Part shown: positions 6,964 to 14,207 of the stretch, piece by piece
Layout of the letters: each line of letters begins with the position of its first letter
Numbering within the stretch: the stretch's first letter is position 1
From: an uncultured Campylobacter sp.
GTDB lineage: Bacteria > Campylobacterota > Campylobacteria > Campylobacterales > Campylobacteraceae
Direction of reading: 5' to 3'
Length of the DNA: 19,869 bases
NCBI RefSeq assembly: GCF_938030785.1
Contig: NZ_CALHIK010000036.1
Location: 1 to 19,869 of the forward strand
The notes under the pieces: model-generated
Seen by the model: only the letters and a program-made list of their open reading frames with translations
What the model was told of the DNA's origin: nothing
The model's database searches: none
Made by a program: the position numbers and the translations under genes

Positions 6964-7285
6964 CGCAATTCATAAATTTTGACCCCGACCGATCGTCCGC
7001 TAAATTTCACGCTGCGAACGGAGCATCTGAAATTTTTGCAAACGTCAAAAAATTTCGCCGCAAAATCGCAGCGAAATTTCGCGGCGGAATTTTAACGCGG
7101 AATTCCGAACTCTAAAATTTAGCCCGAAATTTTAGGCTGTGAAGCTTAGCGCAAAATTCCAAGCTGCGCAACCCGCGTGAAATTTTGTCCGCTAAATTTA
7201 CTGGCAAAATTCTATGACGTAATTTTCACGCGGAATTCTAATTGCGAAATTCCGCGCGAAATTTGACGCCGCGCCCGTCAATGCC

Positions 7286-8380
7286 CTAATTCGAGCAGGC
7301 GCTCTTGCCGTCCATCACCGGCTGGATCGCGGAGTTATCCGCCAGCTCCTCGCGGTCAATCTTCTCGATCTTTTCCCACAGCTTGCGCGCGGCATCTTCG
7401 TAGCGCTTCGCGCTCAAAGAACCTGGCGCATAGAAGCTTACCGGCTTGCCGCTGTCGCCGCCCTCGCGGATAGCGATCTCGATCGGGATCTCGCCGATTA
7501 CTTCGGTATTGTATCGCTGCGCTAGCTTTTGCGCGCCGCCGCGGCCGAAGATGTCGTACTCCTTGCCGTTATCGGGGCAGATGAAGCCGCTCATATTCTC
7601 GATAAGGCCTGCGATCGGGATGTGGAGCTTTTCGAACATATCAAGCCCGCGAGCGCTGTCGTCCAGCGCGACTGTCTGTGGCGTCGTAACGCACACGCCC
7701 GCCGTTACCGGCACGCTCTGAGCGAGCGTAAGCTGCGCGTCGCCCGTACCCGGAGGCATATCCAAAAACAACACGTCCAGATCGCTCCACGCCACGTCTT
7801 TTAGCAGCTGCTCGATCGCTTTCATTATCATAGAGCCGCGCCAGATGAGGCTCGCGCCCTCCTCCATCAGCACGCCCATACTCATCATCTCCACGCCGTG
7901 GCTTAAGATCGGCTTTAGCTTCTGCCCCACGACGCTTGCTTGCGTTTTATCTTCGCCCATCATTCGCGGCAAATTCGGCCCGTAAATATCGGCATCCAAA
8001 ATCCCCACCCTCTTTCCGAGCTTTGCCGTGCTGATGGCTAAATTTAGCGTCGTTGTGCTCTTGCCTACGCCGCCCTTGCCGCTGCTGATCATCACGAAAT
8101 GCTTGATCTGCGGCGCGATATTTTTGCCGCTGCGAGAGTTGCTCTTTTCCTCGGCGATCTTAGGCTGTTTGATTAAAATTTCGGCATCCGCCCCTAGCGC
8201 CTTTTGCGCCGCCGATCTGAGCTCTGCGGCGATCTCAGGCTTGGCGCTCGGGATTTCGATCCCTACGAAAATTCTATCGCCGATCTCGACCTCTTTTACA
8301 AATCCAAAATCCACGATGCTTTTAGAAAAGCCCGGATAGATCACGCTTTTAAGCAAATTTAAGACTTCGTCTTTACTCAT
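7286..8380 (-). CDS. mrp: Mrp/NBP35-family Fe-S cluster carrier ATPase
   Basis: Cytosolic 364-residue P-loop ATPase (Mrp/ApbC) that holds a 4Fe-4S cluster and passes it to apo-enzymes. The N-terminal ~75 residues form the MIP18/DUF59 domain. The deviant Walker A SSGKGGVGKST is at 99-109, the DADIYGPNLPRMMG motif follows at 129-142, and LDMPPGTGDAQLTL lies at 206-219. The C-terminal block LADNSAIQPV plus a terminal Cys resembles the Helicobacter protein. One oddity is that the usual CxxC of the cluster site is FICPDNGKEYDIFGRGG here, with only Cys268, so the second Cys is replaced by Asn. The start overlaps the thiC stop in ATGA, with AAGGAG inside thiC, so the two are translationally coupled. 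ThiC is itself an Fe-S enzyme and an attractive client. Confidence 0.92.
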   Translation of the reverse strand: MSKDEVLNLLKSVIYPGFSKSIVDFGFVKEVEIGDRIFVGIEIPSAKPEIAAELRSAAQKALGADAEILIKQPKIAEEKSNSRSGKNIAPQIKHFVMISSGKGGVGKSTTTLNLAISTAKLGKRVGILDADIYGPNLPRMMGEDKTQASVVGQKLKPILSHGVEMMSMGVLMEEGASLIWRGSMIMKAIEQLLKDVAWSDLDVLFLDMPPGTGDAQLTLAQSVPVTAGVCVTTPQTVALDDSARGLDMFEKLHIPIAGLIENMSGFICPDNGKEYDIFGRGGAQKLAQRYNTEVIGEIPIEIAIREGGDSGKPVSFYAPGSLSAKRYEDAARKLWEKIEKIDREELADNSAIQPVMDGKSACSN

Positions 8381-9684
8381 TCTTTCTCCTTATTTTCGGT
8401 TAAATTTCTACTGATTTTATATGCGCAAAATTTCGGCCCGCACATCGAGCAAAACTCCGCGCCCTTGTAAATTTCATCGCCCAGGCTCTCGTCGTGCAGC
8501 TCGCGCGCATGCGCGGGATCAAAGCTAAGCTCAAACTGCCTGTTCCAATCAAAACCATACCGCGCATCGCTCATCGCGTGATCGCGCTCTATTGCGCCCG
8601 CTTTGCCTAGCGCGACGTCTGCGGCATGAGCGGCGATTTTGTGCGCGATGATGCCCTCTCTGACATCGCTTGCATTGGGAAGCCCCAAATGCTCCTTGGG
8701 CGTTACGTAGCAGAGCATGCTTGCGCCGCAATACGCAGCCATCGTCCCGCCGATAGCCGAGCTGATATGATCGTAGCCCGCGCCGATGTCGGTCGGAAGC
8801 GGTCCCAGTACGTAAAACGGCGCGTCGCGGCAGAGCTTGCGCTCTAGCTGCATATTTAGCTCGATCTCGTTAAACGGGATGTGCCCCGGCCCCTCGATCA
8901 TTACCTGCACGTTTTTTTCATTCGCGCGCAGGGCCAGCTCGCCTAAAATTTCAAGCTCGCTAAGCTGCGCCCTATCGGTCGCGTCGTATAAGCAGCCCGG
9001 GCGCAAGCCGTCGCCTAGAGATAGCGATACGTCGTAGGCGGCGCAGATATCGCAAATTTCATCAAACGCTTCGTAGAAGGGGTTTTGCTTGTGAAATTTC
9101 ATCATCCACGACGCTATCAGCGAGCCTCCTCTGCTTACGATACCCATCTTGCGACGAGACAGCAGCGGCATAAACTCGAGCTTAAAGCCCGCATGGATCG
9201 TGAAATAATCCACTCCCTGCCGCGCCTGCTTCTCGATCGTACTAAGAATAGCGCTCGTTTTTAAATTTTTAATATCGCCCAGCTCATGGATCATCTGATA
9301 GATCGGCACCGTGCCTATAGGTACGGGCGAGCGCTCGATTATCGCGGCGCGGATCTCGTCCAGATCGCCGCCCGTGCTTAGATCCATCACCGTATCGGCG
9401 CCGTACTTTAAGCAGGCTTCGAGCTTTTCCAGCTCGCCCTCGATATCGCTCGTCGTGCCCGAGGAGCCAATGTTGGCGTTGATCTTGCACCGCAGCGCGC
9501 GCCCGATGCCGATGGGCTTTAGGCTTTTGTGATTAACGTTTGCGGGGATGATCGCTCTTCCTTGCGCGATGAGATCGCATAAGGCCCGCACGTCCATGCG
9601 CTCGCTTTGCGCGACCTCTCTCATCTGCGGCGTCACTTCGCCTCTTTTTGCAAAATAGATCTGCGTTACGCAGCTTTCGGTCAT
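8377..9684 (-). CDS. thiC: Phosphomethylpyrimidine synthase ThiC
   Basis: Radical-SAM enzyme converting aminoimidazole ribotide to hydroxymethylpyrimidine phosphate for thiamine. It has 435 residues, the short form lacking the extra N-terminal domain of the ~600-residue proteins. Visible hallmarks are NANIGSSG, GADTVMDLSTGGDL, PVPIGTVPIYQ, FTIHAG, SRGGS, SLGDGLRPG, EGPGHIP, GPLPTDIGAGYDHI and AYCGASMLCYVTPKEHLGLP. The C-terminal cluster motif CSMCGPKFC (Cys412, 415, 420) is intact. The start at 9684 is chosen over 9858 because it begins MTESCVTQIYFAKRGEVTPQM as the family does and has GAGG five bases upstream; the upstream extension is basic and off-family. mrp overlaps its end by 4 bases. 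I searched the leader by eye for a TPP riboswitch (CUGAGA, ACC..GAACCUGA) and saw none. Confidence 0.95.
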   Translation of the reverse strand: MTESCVTQIYFAKRGEVTPQMREVAQSERMDVRALCDLIAQGRAIIPANVNHKSLKPIGIGRALRCKINANIGSSGTTSDIEGELEKLEACLKYGADTVMDLSTGGDLDEIRAAIIERSPVPIGTVPIYQMIHELGDIKNLKTSAILSTIEKQARQGVDYFTIHAGFKLEFMPLLSRRKMGIVSRGGSLIASWMMKFHKQNPFYEAFDEICDICAAYDVSLSLGDGLRPGCLYDATDRAQLSELEILGELALRANEKNVQVMIEGPGHIPFNEIELNMQLERKLCRDAPFYVLGPLPTDIGAGYDHISSAIGGTMAAYCGASMLCYVTPKEHLGLPNASDVREGIIAHKIAAHAADVALGKAGAIERDHAMSDARYGFDWNRQFELSFDPAHARELHDESLGDEIYKGAEFCSMCGPKFCAYKISRNLTENKEKE

Positions 9685-9712
9685 TTTCGCCTCGCTTCTT
9701 AAAAATGCGCGT

Positions 9713-9720
9713 ATAATATA
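9713..9720 (-). promoter_or_regulatory. Possible -10 region for thiC-mrp
   Basis: The minus strand reads TATATTATAC, containing two overlapping five-of-six matches to TATAAT. The start codon lies about 30 bases downstream, giving a short leader with no room for a TPP riboswitch. Confidence 0.35.
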
Positions 9721-9868
9721 ACAAATTTCATTAATCCTTACTTTTCTTTTGCCGTTTATTTTCGTAACGTAAGCTGAAATTTCGCCGCCGCGCCGCGTAA
9801 ATTTGCGCCTAAACTCAAGATATTTTAGCTCGCAAGCCGAGATTAATTTTGCTTTCATTTTTAATACG

Positions 9869-9874
9869 TATAAT
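9869..9874 (+). promoter_or_regulatory. -10 box for the ispDF operon
   Basis: An exact TATAAT preceded by T-rich sequence (9847-9862), about 28 bases before the TTG start of ispDF. It lies in the 217-base divergent region with thiC and would drive ispDF, the cemR-like gene and the sulfurylase-like gene, which overlap one another. Confidence 0.5.
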
Positions 9875-9901
9875 TTCGTAACAAAATTTCAAGGATAAAA
9901 T

Positions 9902-11224
9902 TTGAAAGATATATCGCTGATTTTGCTCGCCGCGGGCGATTCGAGCAGGTTTGGTCTCCCCGTCAAAAAGCAGTGGCTGCGCGTGGGCGAGCTGCCGCTT
10001 TGGCAATACGTCGCGCAAAATATCGCGCGGGCGCACCCATTTAAAAAAATCATAATCGCCGTAAACGAGGAGGACGTGAGTTATTGCGAGCGCCTCTATG
10101 CGTGCAGCCTAGCCTCGTCGCGCGGCGAGAGTACGGAGTGCGACACGAGCGAGTATAAATTTCAAAGCGAGCAGGACGAGATCGGATGCGGTGCAGACGA
10201 TCTAAACGACGCAAGCAAGCCGCAGAGCACGGAAAATTTTAAAGCTCAGGTCGAATGCGGCGCAGATGAATGCGGCTCTGCAAATTCAAAATTTCACTTC
10301 GCCCCGGGCGGCGCAAACCGTCAAAGCTCGCTAAAAAACGCGCTAAAGCTCGTAGAGAGCGAACTCGTGCTCGTAAGCGACGTAGCCCGCGCGCAAATTT
10401 CGCCAGGGCTGATCTCCTCGCTGATACGAAATTTAGGCGGCGCGGACTGTATCAGCCCCTATCTTGGCGTAAATGATACGACCTATCTCGGCGAGCGCAT
10501 TTTGGAGCGAGAGGAGCTGCGCCTCATCCAAACGCCGCAGCTTTCGCGCACGGCGCTACTTAAAAAGGCGCTTGAAGGAAGCGAAATTTTTACCGACGAT
10601 AGCGCGGCGATCGGCAGCGCGGGCGGGCGGTTGGAATTTATAAAAGGCGAAGCGGGCGCGCTTAAGATCACGCGCGTAAGCGATCTGGCGGCGCTAAATT
10701 TAAAACCCTGCTCGCGCGATATTTTTTGCGGTACGGGTTATGACGTACACGCGCTTGAAAAAGGCGCGAGCATCGTGCTCGGCGGCGTGCAAATTCCGTG
10801 CGAGTTCGCGCTGATCGCGCACAGCGACGGTGACGTAGCGATCCACGCCCTAATCGACGCTATTTGCGGCGCAGCGATGCTGGGCGACATCGGCGAGCTC
10901 TTCCCAGACGGCGACGCTCAATTTAAAGGCGCGGATAGCAAGGAGTTGTTACGAAAGGTAATGCGGCGCGTCAGGGGCTACGGCTACGAGCTCGTAAATG
11001 CCGATATTACGATCATCGCACAACGCCCGAAGATCGGAGCCTACAAAGCGCAGATACAAGAGGTTTTAAGCGAAATTTTAAACTGCGCGCGCGTCAATGT
11101 CAAAGCGACCACGACCGAAGGGCTGGGATTTACGGGCAGAAGCGAGGGTATCGCCGCGCAGGCTGCGGTAAATTTGAAATTTTACAACTGGCAAAAGCAC
11201 GCAGCAAAGGTGCAGGACGTATGA
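9902..11224 (+). CDS. ispDF: Bifunctional IspD/IspF (MEP cytidylyltransferase / cyclodiphosphate synthase)
   Basis: A fused two-domain enzyme of the MEP isoprenoid pathway, 440 residues. IspD (1 to ~270) has LLAAGDSSRFGLPVKKQW (8-25), GGANRQSSLKNAL (136-148) and VSDVAR (158-163). IspF (~275-440) has the metal site GYDVHAL (279-285) with H315, AHSDGDVAIHALIDAICGA, GDIGELFPDGD and TTTEGLGFTGRSEGIAA. The fusion is normal for Campylobacterota. It is about 70 residues longer than the C. jejuni enzyme as I recall it; the excess lies at ~66-132 between VNEEDVSYCERLY and FAPGGANRQ and is low-complexity (Ser, Glu, Asp, Cys, Gly). The start codon is TTG with AAGGA six bases upstream. The stop overlaps the response regulator start in ATGA. 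Confidence 0.93.
   Translation: MKDISLILLAAGDSSRFGLPVKKQWLRVGELPLWQYVAQNIARAHPFKKIIIAVNEEDVSYCERLYACSLASSRGESTECDTSEYKFQSEQDEIGCGADDLNDASKPQSTENFKAQVECGADECGSANSKFHFAPGGANRQSSLKNALKLVESELVLVSDVARAQISPGLISSLIRNLGGADCISPYLGVNDTTYLGERILEREELRLIQTPQLSRTALLKKALEGSEIFTDDSAAIGSAGGRLEFIKGEAGALKITRVSDLAALNLKPCSRDIFCGTGYDVHALEKGASIVLGGVQIPCEFALIAHSDGDVAIHALIDAICGAAMLGDIGELFPDGDAQFKGADSKELLRKVMRRVRGYGYELVNADITIIAQRPKIGAYKAQIQEVLSEILNCARVNVKATTTEGLGFTGRSEGIAAQAAVNLKFYNWQKHAAKVQDV
10097..10297 (+). other. In-frame low-complexity insertion within IspD
   Basis: Residues about 66-132 of IspDF interrupt the IspD domain between its second strand region and the GGxxRQ motif. They are acidic and polar, with repeated Cys-Gly-Ala-Asp elements (GCGADD, ECGADE). 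The DNA contains AAATTT-like words and GCG-rich spacers of the same style as the intergenic regions. The rest of the domain looks intact, so this is probably a surface loop expansion. Confidence 0.6.
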
Positions 11225-12099
11225 AAATTTTAATAATCGAGAGCGAAAGCTATCTTGCCCAAAGTATCGCAAACAAGCTCGGCGCGCTGGGGCATGAATG
11301 CACTAACGCGGCGAGCTTGGCGGCCGCGGCGGGCCTTACGGAGGAGTTTGAGGCGGTGCTACTCTCTACGAGCTGGAGTGGCGCGAGCTTTTATCCGCTG
11401 ATCGAGAAATTTAGGCGCTCGATCATAATTTTGATGGTCGCCTACGTCGATAGCGAAACGGTGCTAAACCCCGTAAAAGCGGGCGCTACGGATTATATCC
11501 AAAAGCCCTTTATGATAGAGGAGCTCATCAAAAAGATCGAGCACTACGCGCAGTTTCGCTCGCTAAAAGATACCAACGACGCTCTGAGCGCGCTTTTGAG
11601 CGAGGCTGCCGCGTCGTGCAAGATAGCGCCAGAGCGGATAGCGCGCATAAAATTCCCGTTGCTGATAAGAGACGGCGACGCGGCGACGCGGGCGGCGGCG
11701 ATATTTAAGATCGCAAATTTTTTAAAATCCCCCATTAAAATTTTAAACGCGCAGAGCACGGCTCTTCTGCACGAGCAACCCAAAAGCATGGCGATCTTTT
11801 ACGTGAAGGATTTTGGCGCCCTAAACGGCGCGCAGAGGGATGAAATTTTAAAAAAAGCCGAGAAATCAAAGCTAATCGCAAGCTCTGAGGGCGTGCATAT
11901 AAAGGGCTTTGCGGATGAAATTTCACTCGCCGAAAGCGGAAGCGATAAAAAAATTTTAAGCATAGAGGAATACGTCAAATTCGCCATCTCGACCTATCAA
12001 CAGGAGTATTTCGACTCCGATCTGGCCGCAGCTTTGGGCATTTCGCGAAAATCGCTTTGGGAAAAAAGGAAAAAATATGGCATCGCAAGAAAAAAATAG
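11221..12099 (+). CDS. cemR: Atypical orphan response regulator, CemR/HP1021 family
   Basis: A 292-residue regulator at the position of Cj1608 (CemR) of C. jejuni, homologous to H. pylori HP1021. The family controls energy metabolism and redox genes and binds the replication origin. Residues 1-115 form a receiver fold starting MKILIIESES and retaining QKPF (94-97). The end of the third strand reads AVLLSTSWSG (45-54) with no Asp, so phosphorylation at the usual site is not possible; this is typical of the family. A middle domain (~120-245) is family-specific. The C-terminal ~40 residues have a Fis-like helix-turn-helix (DLAAALGISRKSLWEKRKKY). Two cysteines (C27, C133) are present. It overlaps ispDF by 4 bases and the next gene by 23. 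The assignment rests on synteny plus architecture. Confidence 0.85.
   Translation: MKILIIESESYLAQSIANKLGALGHECTNAASLAAAAGLTEEFEAVLLSTSWSGASFYPLIEKFRRSIIILMVAYVDSETVLNPVKAGATDYIQKPFMIEELIKKIEHYAQFRSLKDTNDALSALLSEAAASCKIAPERIARIKFPLLIRDGDAATRAAAIFKIANFLKSPIKILNAQSTALLHEQPKSMAIFYVKDFGALNGAQRDEILKKAEKSKLIASSEGVHIKGFADEISLAESGSDKKILSIEEYVKFAISTYQQEYFDSDLAAALGISRKSLWEKRKKYGIARKK
12064..12070 (+). promoter_or_regulatory. Ribosome binding site that fixes the start of the sulfurylase-like gene
   Basis: AAAAGGA lies inside the end of the cemR-like gene, six bases before ATG 12077. It supports the upstream start and therefore the reality of the long low-complexity N-terminus of the next protein. No comparable site precedes later in-frame starts. 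Confidence 0.6.
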
Positions 12100-13435
12100 A
12101 CGCGCGCGCTCGGGTAAAATTTCTAGTCCTAGCAAGATTTCTCGCGCAGGCACAAACTCTCGCGCGAGCGGAATTTCTCACGTATCCGAGGCTACGAGCG
12201 CGTCCGAAATTACTTGCGCGAACGACGCCTCCGATACATTCCAAACCACGCGTGCGGCGGGAACTTCGCGCACTGCAAAAACTACCGATGTGCCCAAAGC
12301 CTCGCGCGCGACAAAATCCGAGCGCATACCGAAATTTCATCGCATCATTGAAATTTCACGCTCCGATCTAAGCGCGCTAAGTCTCGTCGCAAACGGCGGC
12401 TTCGGCGGATCGCGCGCTCTGCTGCGCCCAAAAAAGCTAAGCGCGGCGGGGATAAATTTCGTATTTTCCTGCGCGGAGGCCAAAAAAGGCGAGACGCTCG
12501 CGCTGAGCCTAAAAGAGGAGGCCGCAGGCGGCAAGATCGTCGCGCTGATCGAAGTGACGGACGTTTATCTTCCGAGTGCGGACGAGATCAAAGGCTCGAT
12601 CTTTCAAAACGCGCGCGCAGGCGTTAACGCGGTGGAGGGCGAGATCAGGATCGTGGAGGACGAGCTAAAAGACAAGGCTCTGCAGATCCGAAAGATCAAA
12701 AACGAGCTGCAAAGCCCCAAAATTTCGGCATTTTTCACCTGCGCCGATCCGATCCACCGCGTGCACGAGCGATTGATGCGCCATATGATCGACAAGGCCG
12801 ATCTTACGGTGATCTTTCTTACCGCCACCGCAAAGCCCGACGCGCTGCCCGCCGCGCTGCGAAAAAAGGCGCTTGAGTATCTGCTTGAAAACTTCTTCGT
12901 CGCGCAGCGCGTGATGCTGATCGATCTTAGCGAACTTGAAATTTTCAGCGACCACGACAAGCCCGTTTTGGAGTGCATCATCGCTAAAAATTTGGGCGCG
13001 AACAAGGTCGTATTCGGGCAGAAACACAAGCATATCGAGCTGTTTTTCGACGGAGGCGGGATGCACACGATCCTGGATGAGCTTCAAAAGCGCGGCGAGA
13101 TCGAGATCCTGCTCATGCCCGAATACGTTTACTGCGAAAAATGCAAGGTCTTGGTGAGCGTAAAAAACTGCCCTCACGGCGGGCACCATCACGTGCACTA
13201 CCGCACGCAAAATTTAAAAACCCTGCTGCACGCGGGGATCCTGCCGCCGGCGATCTTTATGCGCAAGGAGATCTCGGCGATGATTTTAAGCGAGCTCTTT
13301 CCCGCGCGATTTGAAAACCTGCAAAAGCTCTACGACGAGCTATTTCCAAACGGCGGGATCTTGCAAAGCCACGATGAGAGCGAGTTTTACGAGCAGCTGA
13401 TGCAGCTGTATCAAACCAGTGCGCTAAAGACGTAG
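12077..13435 (+). CDS. Sulfate adenylyltransferase-like protein with degenerate active site
   Basis: A 452-residue protein in the place of Cj1609, annotated in C. jejuni as a putative sulfate adenylyltransferase. The first ~85 residues are low-complexity (Ser, Thr, Ala, Arg). Residues ~95-215 fit the PUA-like sulfurylase N-domain, with SLVANGGFGG where relatives have a 'L..GxFxP' turn. From ~216 comes the nucleotidyltransferase fold: FFTCADPIHRVHE (219-231) keeps HxxH, but the canonical QxRNP before it is TCADP, losing Arg and Asn. VVFGQKHKH (311-319) replaces the GRDHAG motif. Near the end YCEKCK...NCPHGGHHHVHYRT (352-377) keeps the Cys/His cluster and CPHG-HH of sulfurylases. Fold retained with catalytic residues lost suggests another nucleotidyl role or a regulatory one. 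It overlaps the cemR-like gene by 23 bases. Confidence 0.75.
   Translation: MASQEKNRRARSGKISSPSKISRAGTNSRASGISHVSEATSASEITCANDASDTFQTTRAAGTSRTAKTTDVPKASRATKSERIPKFHRIIEISRSDLSALSLVANGGFGGSRALLRPKKLSAAGINFVFSCAEAKKGETLALSLKEEAAGGKIVALIEVTDVYLPSADEIKGSIFQNARAGVNAVEGEIRIVEDELKDKALQIRKIKNELQSPKISAFFTCADPIHRVHERLMRHMIDKADLTVIFLTATAKPDALPAALRKKALEYLLENFFVAQRVMLIDLSELEIFSDHDKPVLECIIAKNLGANKVVFGQKHKHIELFFDGGGMHTILDELQKRGEIEILLMPEYVYCEKCKVLVSVKNCPHGGHHHVHYRTQNLKTLLHAGILPPAIFMRKEISAMILSELFPARFENLQKLYDELFPNGGILQSHDESEFYEQLMQLYQTSALKT
12080..12330 (+). other. Low-complexity N-terminal extension of the sulfurylase-like protein
   Basis: Residues ~2-85 are repetitive, with recurring S/T-R-A and K/G-I-S elements (SRAG, SRAS, TRAAGTSRTA, ASRATK). 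All reading frames around here stay open for long stretches, on both strands, because the DNA is built of GCGCG and (A)AATTTC words. It is positively charged and predicted disordered. No signal peptide or membrane segment is seen. Confidence 0.6.
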
Positions 13436-13670
13436 CGTTTTTGTGGACGCTGCGCCGGATTAGTGCGAAATTTACGGCGCAACCCGCGCAGCAAACGAAC
13501 TTAAAATTTTAAAGGCTCGGCGACCGTAAATTACGGCTCGCAAAATTTTAAAATTTCTGCGAGCGGATGAAATCTGCGAGCGGATGAAATTTAAAATTCC
13601 TCATGCGCGAGCGAGCGCAAACGAGCAGGTAAAATTTTAAAAAACGAAATCAAAAATTTAAAGGACAATT
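13436..13670. other. AAATTT-rich spacer before pgpA
   Basis: A 235-base gap with several AAATTTTAAA words, the short hairpin CCGTAA-A-TTACGG near 13524, and a perfect 17-base tandem duplication (13556-13589). No RNA gene or clear terminator was seen. Confidence 0.5.
13556..13589. repeat. 17-bp perfect tandem duplication
   Basis: TCTGCGAGCGGATGAAA occurs twice with no gap (13556-13572 and 13573-13589), the second followed by TTTAAAATT. It is probably a slippage duplication within AAATTT-type spacer DNA. Confidence 0.85.
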
Positions 13671-14207
13671 ATGGATAAAATTTTCGTTACATTTTTCGGC
13701 GCGGGGTTACTGAAGCCCGCGCCGGGCACTTGGGGCAGCATCGCAGGCTGGATAGCGGGGCTGGCGATCTTGATGCTGGCAGGAGAGGTGACGCTGTTTT
13801 TGTGCGCCGCTCTCGTCTTTTTCGTCTCGCTTAAGATCGTAGGCGATTACGAGAAGCGGACCTGCTCGCACGATAACAGCGAGATCGTCATCGACGAAGT
13901 CGTGGGGGTGTGGATCGCGATGTGCGTCGCCGCGCCCGTGGGCGAGATCTTTTCGCTGCCGCTGCCGGAGCTGATCGCGGGCTTTGAGAGCAGTAGGATC
14001 TCGATCGTCGCGATGATTTTGGCGCTGCTGTTTTTCAGGGCGTTTGACATCCGCAAGCCCTCGATCATCGGGCGCGTGGATCGCGACGTACCAGGCGGGC
14101 TCGGCGTAATGCTCGACGACGTGCTGGCGGGCTTTTTCGCTGGGCTTGGGGTTTTGATAGTTATCTCTTTGGTGGTCAAGCTCGGTGCAGCGGGATTGAT
14201 TTTTTAA
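13671..14207 (+). CDS. pgpA: Phosphatidylglycerophosphatase A
   Basis: Inner-membrane enzyme of 178 residues that dephosphorylates phosphatidylglycerophosphate to phosphatidylglycerol. The family motif FGAGLLKPAPGTWGS (9-23, the 'G-P-A-P-G-T-W-G-S' stretch) lies at the N-terminus, and SEIVIDEVVGVWIA (~70-83) supplies the acidic metal-binding residues Glu and Asp. RAFDIRKPSIIGRVDRDVPGGLGVMLDD (~125-150) completes the active site, ending with the conserved G-G-x-G-V-M-x-D-D. Hydrophobic segments lie around 25-60, 80-115 and 150-178. Its length is normal for the family. AAAGGA sits 6 bases before ATG. It follows the sulfurylase-like gene by 235 bases, matching the order I recall for C. jejuni (Cj1609-Cj1610), but here the spacer is long enough for its own promoter. 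Confidence 0.93.
   Translation: MDKIFVTFFGAGLLKPAPGTWGSIAGWIAGLAILMLAGEVTLFLCAALVFFVSLKIVGDYEKRTCSHDNSEIVIDEVVGVWIAMCVAAPVGEIFSLPLPELIAGFESSRISIVAMILALLFFRAFDIRKPSIIGRVDRDVPGGLGVMLDDVLAGFFAGLGVLIVISLVVKLGAAGLIF

Larger units (their letters stand above)
6706..7285. other. AAATTT-saturated spacer
   Basis: A 580-base stretch with no gene. By eye about 20 copies of AAATTT occur, roughly one per 29 bases, many inside longer palindromes such as 6919-6934 (CGTTTAAATTTAAACG) and 6946-6963. GC-rich linkers of 10-30 bases separate them. The part next to the exported protein gene (6706 to ~6830) must hold its promoter; no clear -10 box was chosen. The part next to mrp lies downstream of it. Confidence 0.7.

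Noticed and set aside
9685..9858. Longer N-terminus for ThiC
   Set aside because: The 58 extra residues are basic and unlike the family; the start at 9684 has a ribosome site and family-type N-terminus.
9685..9901. TPP riboswitch upstream of thiC
   Set aside because: No CUGAGA or the conserved ACC/GAACCUGA elements were seen on the minus strand, and the likely promoter leaves only ~20-30 bases of leader.
12057..12371. 104-codon frame overlapping the start of the sulfurylase-like gene, and the 121-codon antisense frame 11975-12340
   Set aside because: Both are by-products of repetitive DNA open in many frames; the frame with AAAAGGA six bases before ATG 12077 leads into the recognisable protein.
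12604..13210. Antisense frames of 154 and 181 codons within the sulfurylase-like gene
   Set aside because: Shadows of a recognisable coding frame with conserved motifs on the plus strand.
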